From Microcaldota archaeon (lineage in GTDB: Archaea; Micrarchaeota; Micrarchaeia; Anstonellales; J096): a DNA stretch of 5,751 nucleotides. Each line of letters starts with the position of its first letter. Position 1 is the stretch's first letter. Both the position numbers and the translations under genes were made by a program. The stretch is taken from NCBI GenBank assembly GCA_025058915.1, contig JANXEC010000031.1, positions 1-5,751 on the forward strand, read 5' to 3'. Under the pieces are notes generated by a model that made no database searches, was not told the DNA's origin, and saw nothing but the letters and a program-made list of their open reading frames with translations. Below are positions 5,569-5,751 of this stretch, piece after piece.

Positions 5569-5751
5569 ATTCTCCTCCGCCTGCGTCTGCATCAGTATCT
5601 GAACTATCACTATCCACAACATCATGTATTTCATCAGATCCTGCATGATGATGATCGCTTCTACTGAAAATCGCATTTTTCATTCTCCTTGCCACCTCAG
5701 AAACAGTAATCCTACCATAGTTTTGAATCCTATCAAGATCACCATGTTTAC
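5567..5751 (-). CDS. Partial protein with acidic Asp/Ser-rich tail, C-terminal 60 residues
   Basis: On the minus strand a frame enters at the right edge and stays open for 60 codons to a TAA at 5569-5567. The visible part starts KHGDLDRIQNYGRITVSEVA and continues with a basic segment (RRMKNAIFSR). Next come three His in a row, and then a low-complexity acidic tail made of Asp, Ser, Ala and Thr that ends in GGGE. The segment around GRITVSEVARRM resembles the first helices of a winged helix-turn-helix, but this is too short to assign. Acidic tails of this kind are common on proteins binding basic partners or on disordered regulatory ends. I do not recognise the family. The composition shift from basic to acidic and the correct placement of the convergent stop after a T-tract make a real gene likely. 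It is convergent with aRF1. Confidence 0.65.
   Translation of the reverse strand, partial: KHGDLDRIQNYGRITVSEVARRMKNAIFSRSDHHHAGSDEIHDVVDSDSSDTDADAGGGE

Noticed and set aside
5646..5656. Short TGATGATGATGAT repeat
   Set aside because: It is the antisense of the His-His-His codons and flanking Asp in the minus-strand gene; too short to be a functional repeat array.
1..5751. CRISPR array, insertion sequence, attachment site at the tRNA, or toxin-antitoxin pair
   Set aside because: No regularly spaced direct repeats, no transposase or integrase motifs, no duplicated tRNA 3' end within the window, and no paired small genes of that type.

Overview
The window is archaeal. It encodes an archaeal/eukaryal-type elongation factor 2 with a diphthamide-site loop and an archaeal class-1 release factor with NIKS and GGQ motifs. 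It also has a tRNA-Thr gene without an encoded CCA end, and TATA-box promoters set at the archaeal distance from starts. The DNA is AT-rich outside the tRNA. Arginine is written almost only as AGA/AGG (I found three CGN codons: 1984, 3552, 4643), ATA is a common Ile codon, and cysteine is nearly absent. These traits are seen in several small-genome or thermophilic archaea, such as DPANN and Thermoplasmatota-like lineages. I cannot place the lineage more closely, and the tRNA GC content (about 62%) does not settle growth temperature.

Layout, left to right. (1) Positions 1-189, minus strand: the start of a hydrophobic, probably membrane, protein that runs off the left edge. (2) A palindromic TATA box at 225-234, placed to serve both that gene and the tRNA. 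(3) tRNA-Thr(GGU) at 258-331. (4) Positions 385-1392, plus: an unrecognised, mainly helical 335-aa protein with its own TATA box at leaderless distance. (5) Positions 1420-2121, plus: a HAD-superfamily hydrolase starting at GTG, probably leaderless. (6) Positions 2157-4352, plus: aEF-2 with a strong Shine-Dalgarno. (7) Positions 4355-5488, plus: aRF1, two bases after aEF-2. (8) A 78-bp convergent intergenic gap with T-tracts. (9) Positions 5567-5751, minus: the C-terminal 60 residues of an unrecognised protein with an acidic Asp/Ser tail.

Functionally the core is translation: a threonine tRNA, the translocation GTPase and the stop-codon release factor, the last two almost certainly one transcript. 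The 335-aa orphan and the HAD hydrolase each appear to have their own promoter. The promoters of the HAD gene and of aEF-2 are the same ten bases, ATTTTTAAAT, and both contain the stop codon of the preceding gene. Apart from the orphan proteins and this promoter arrangement the region looks like ordinary archaeal housekeeping DNA. I did not see a mobile element, CRISPR array or defence system.
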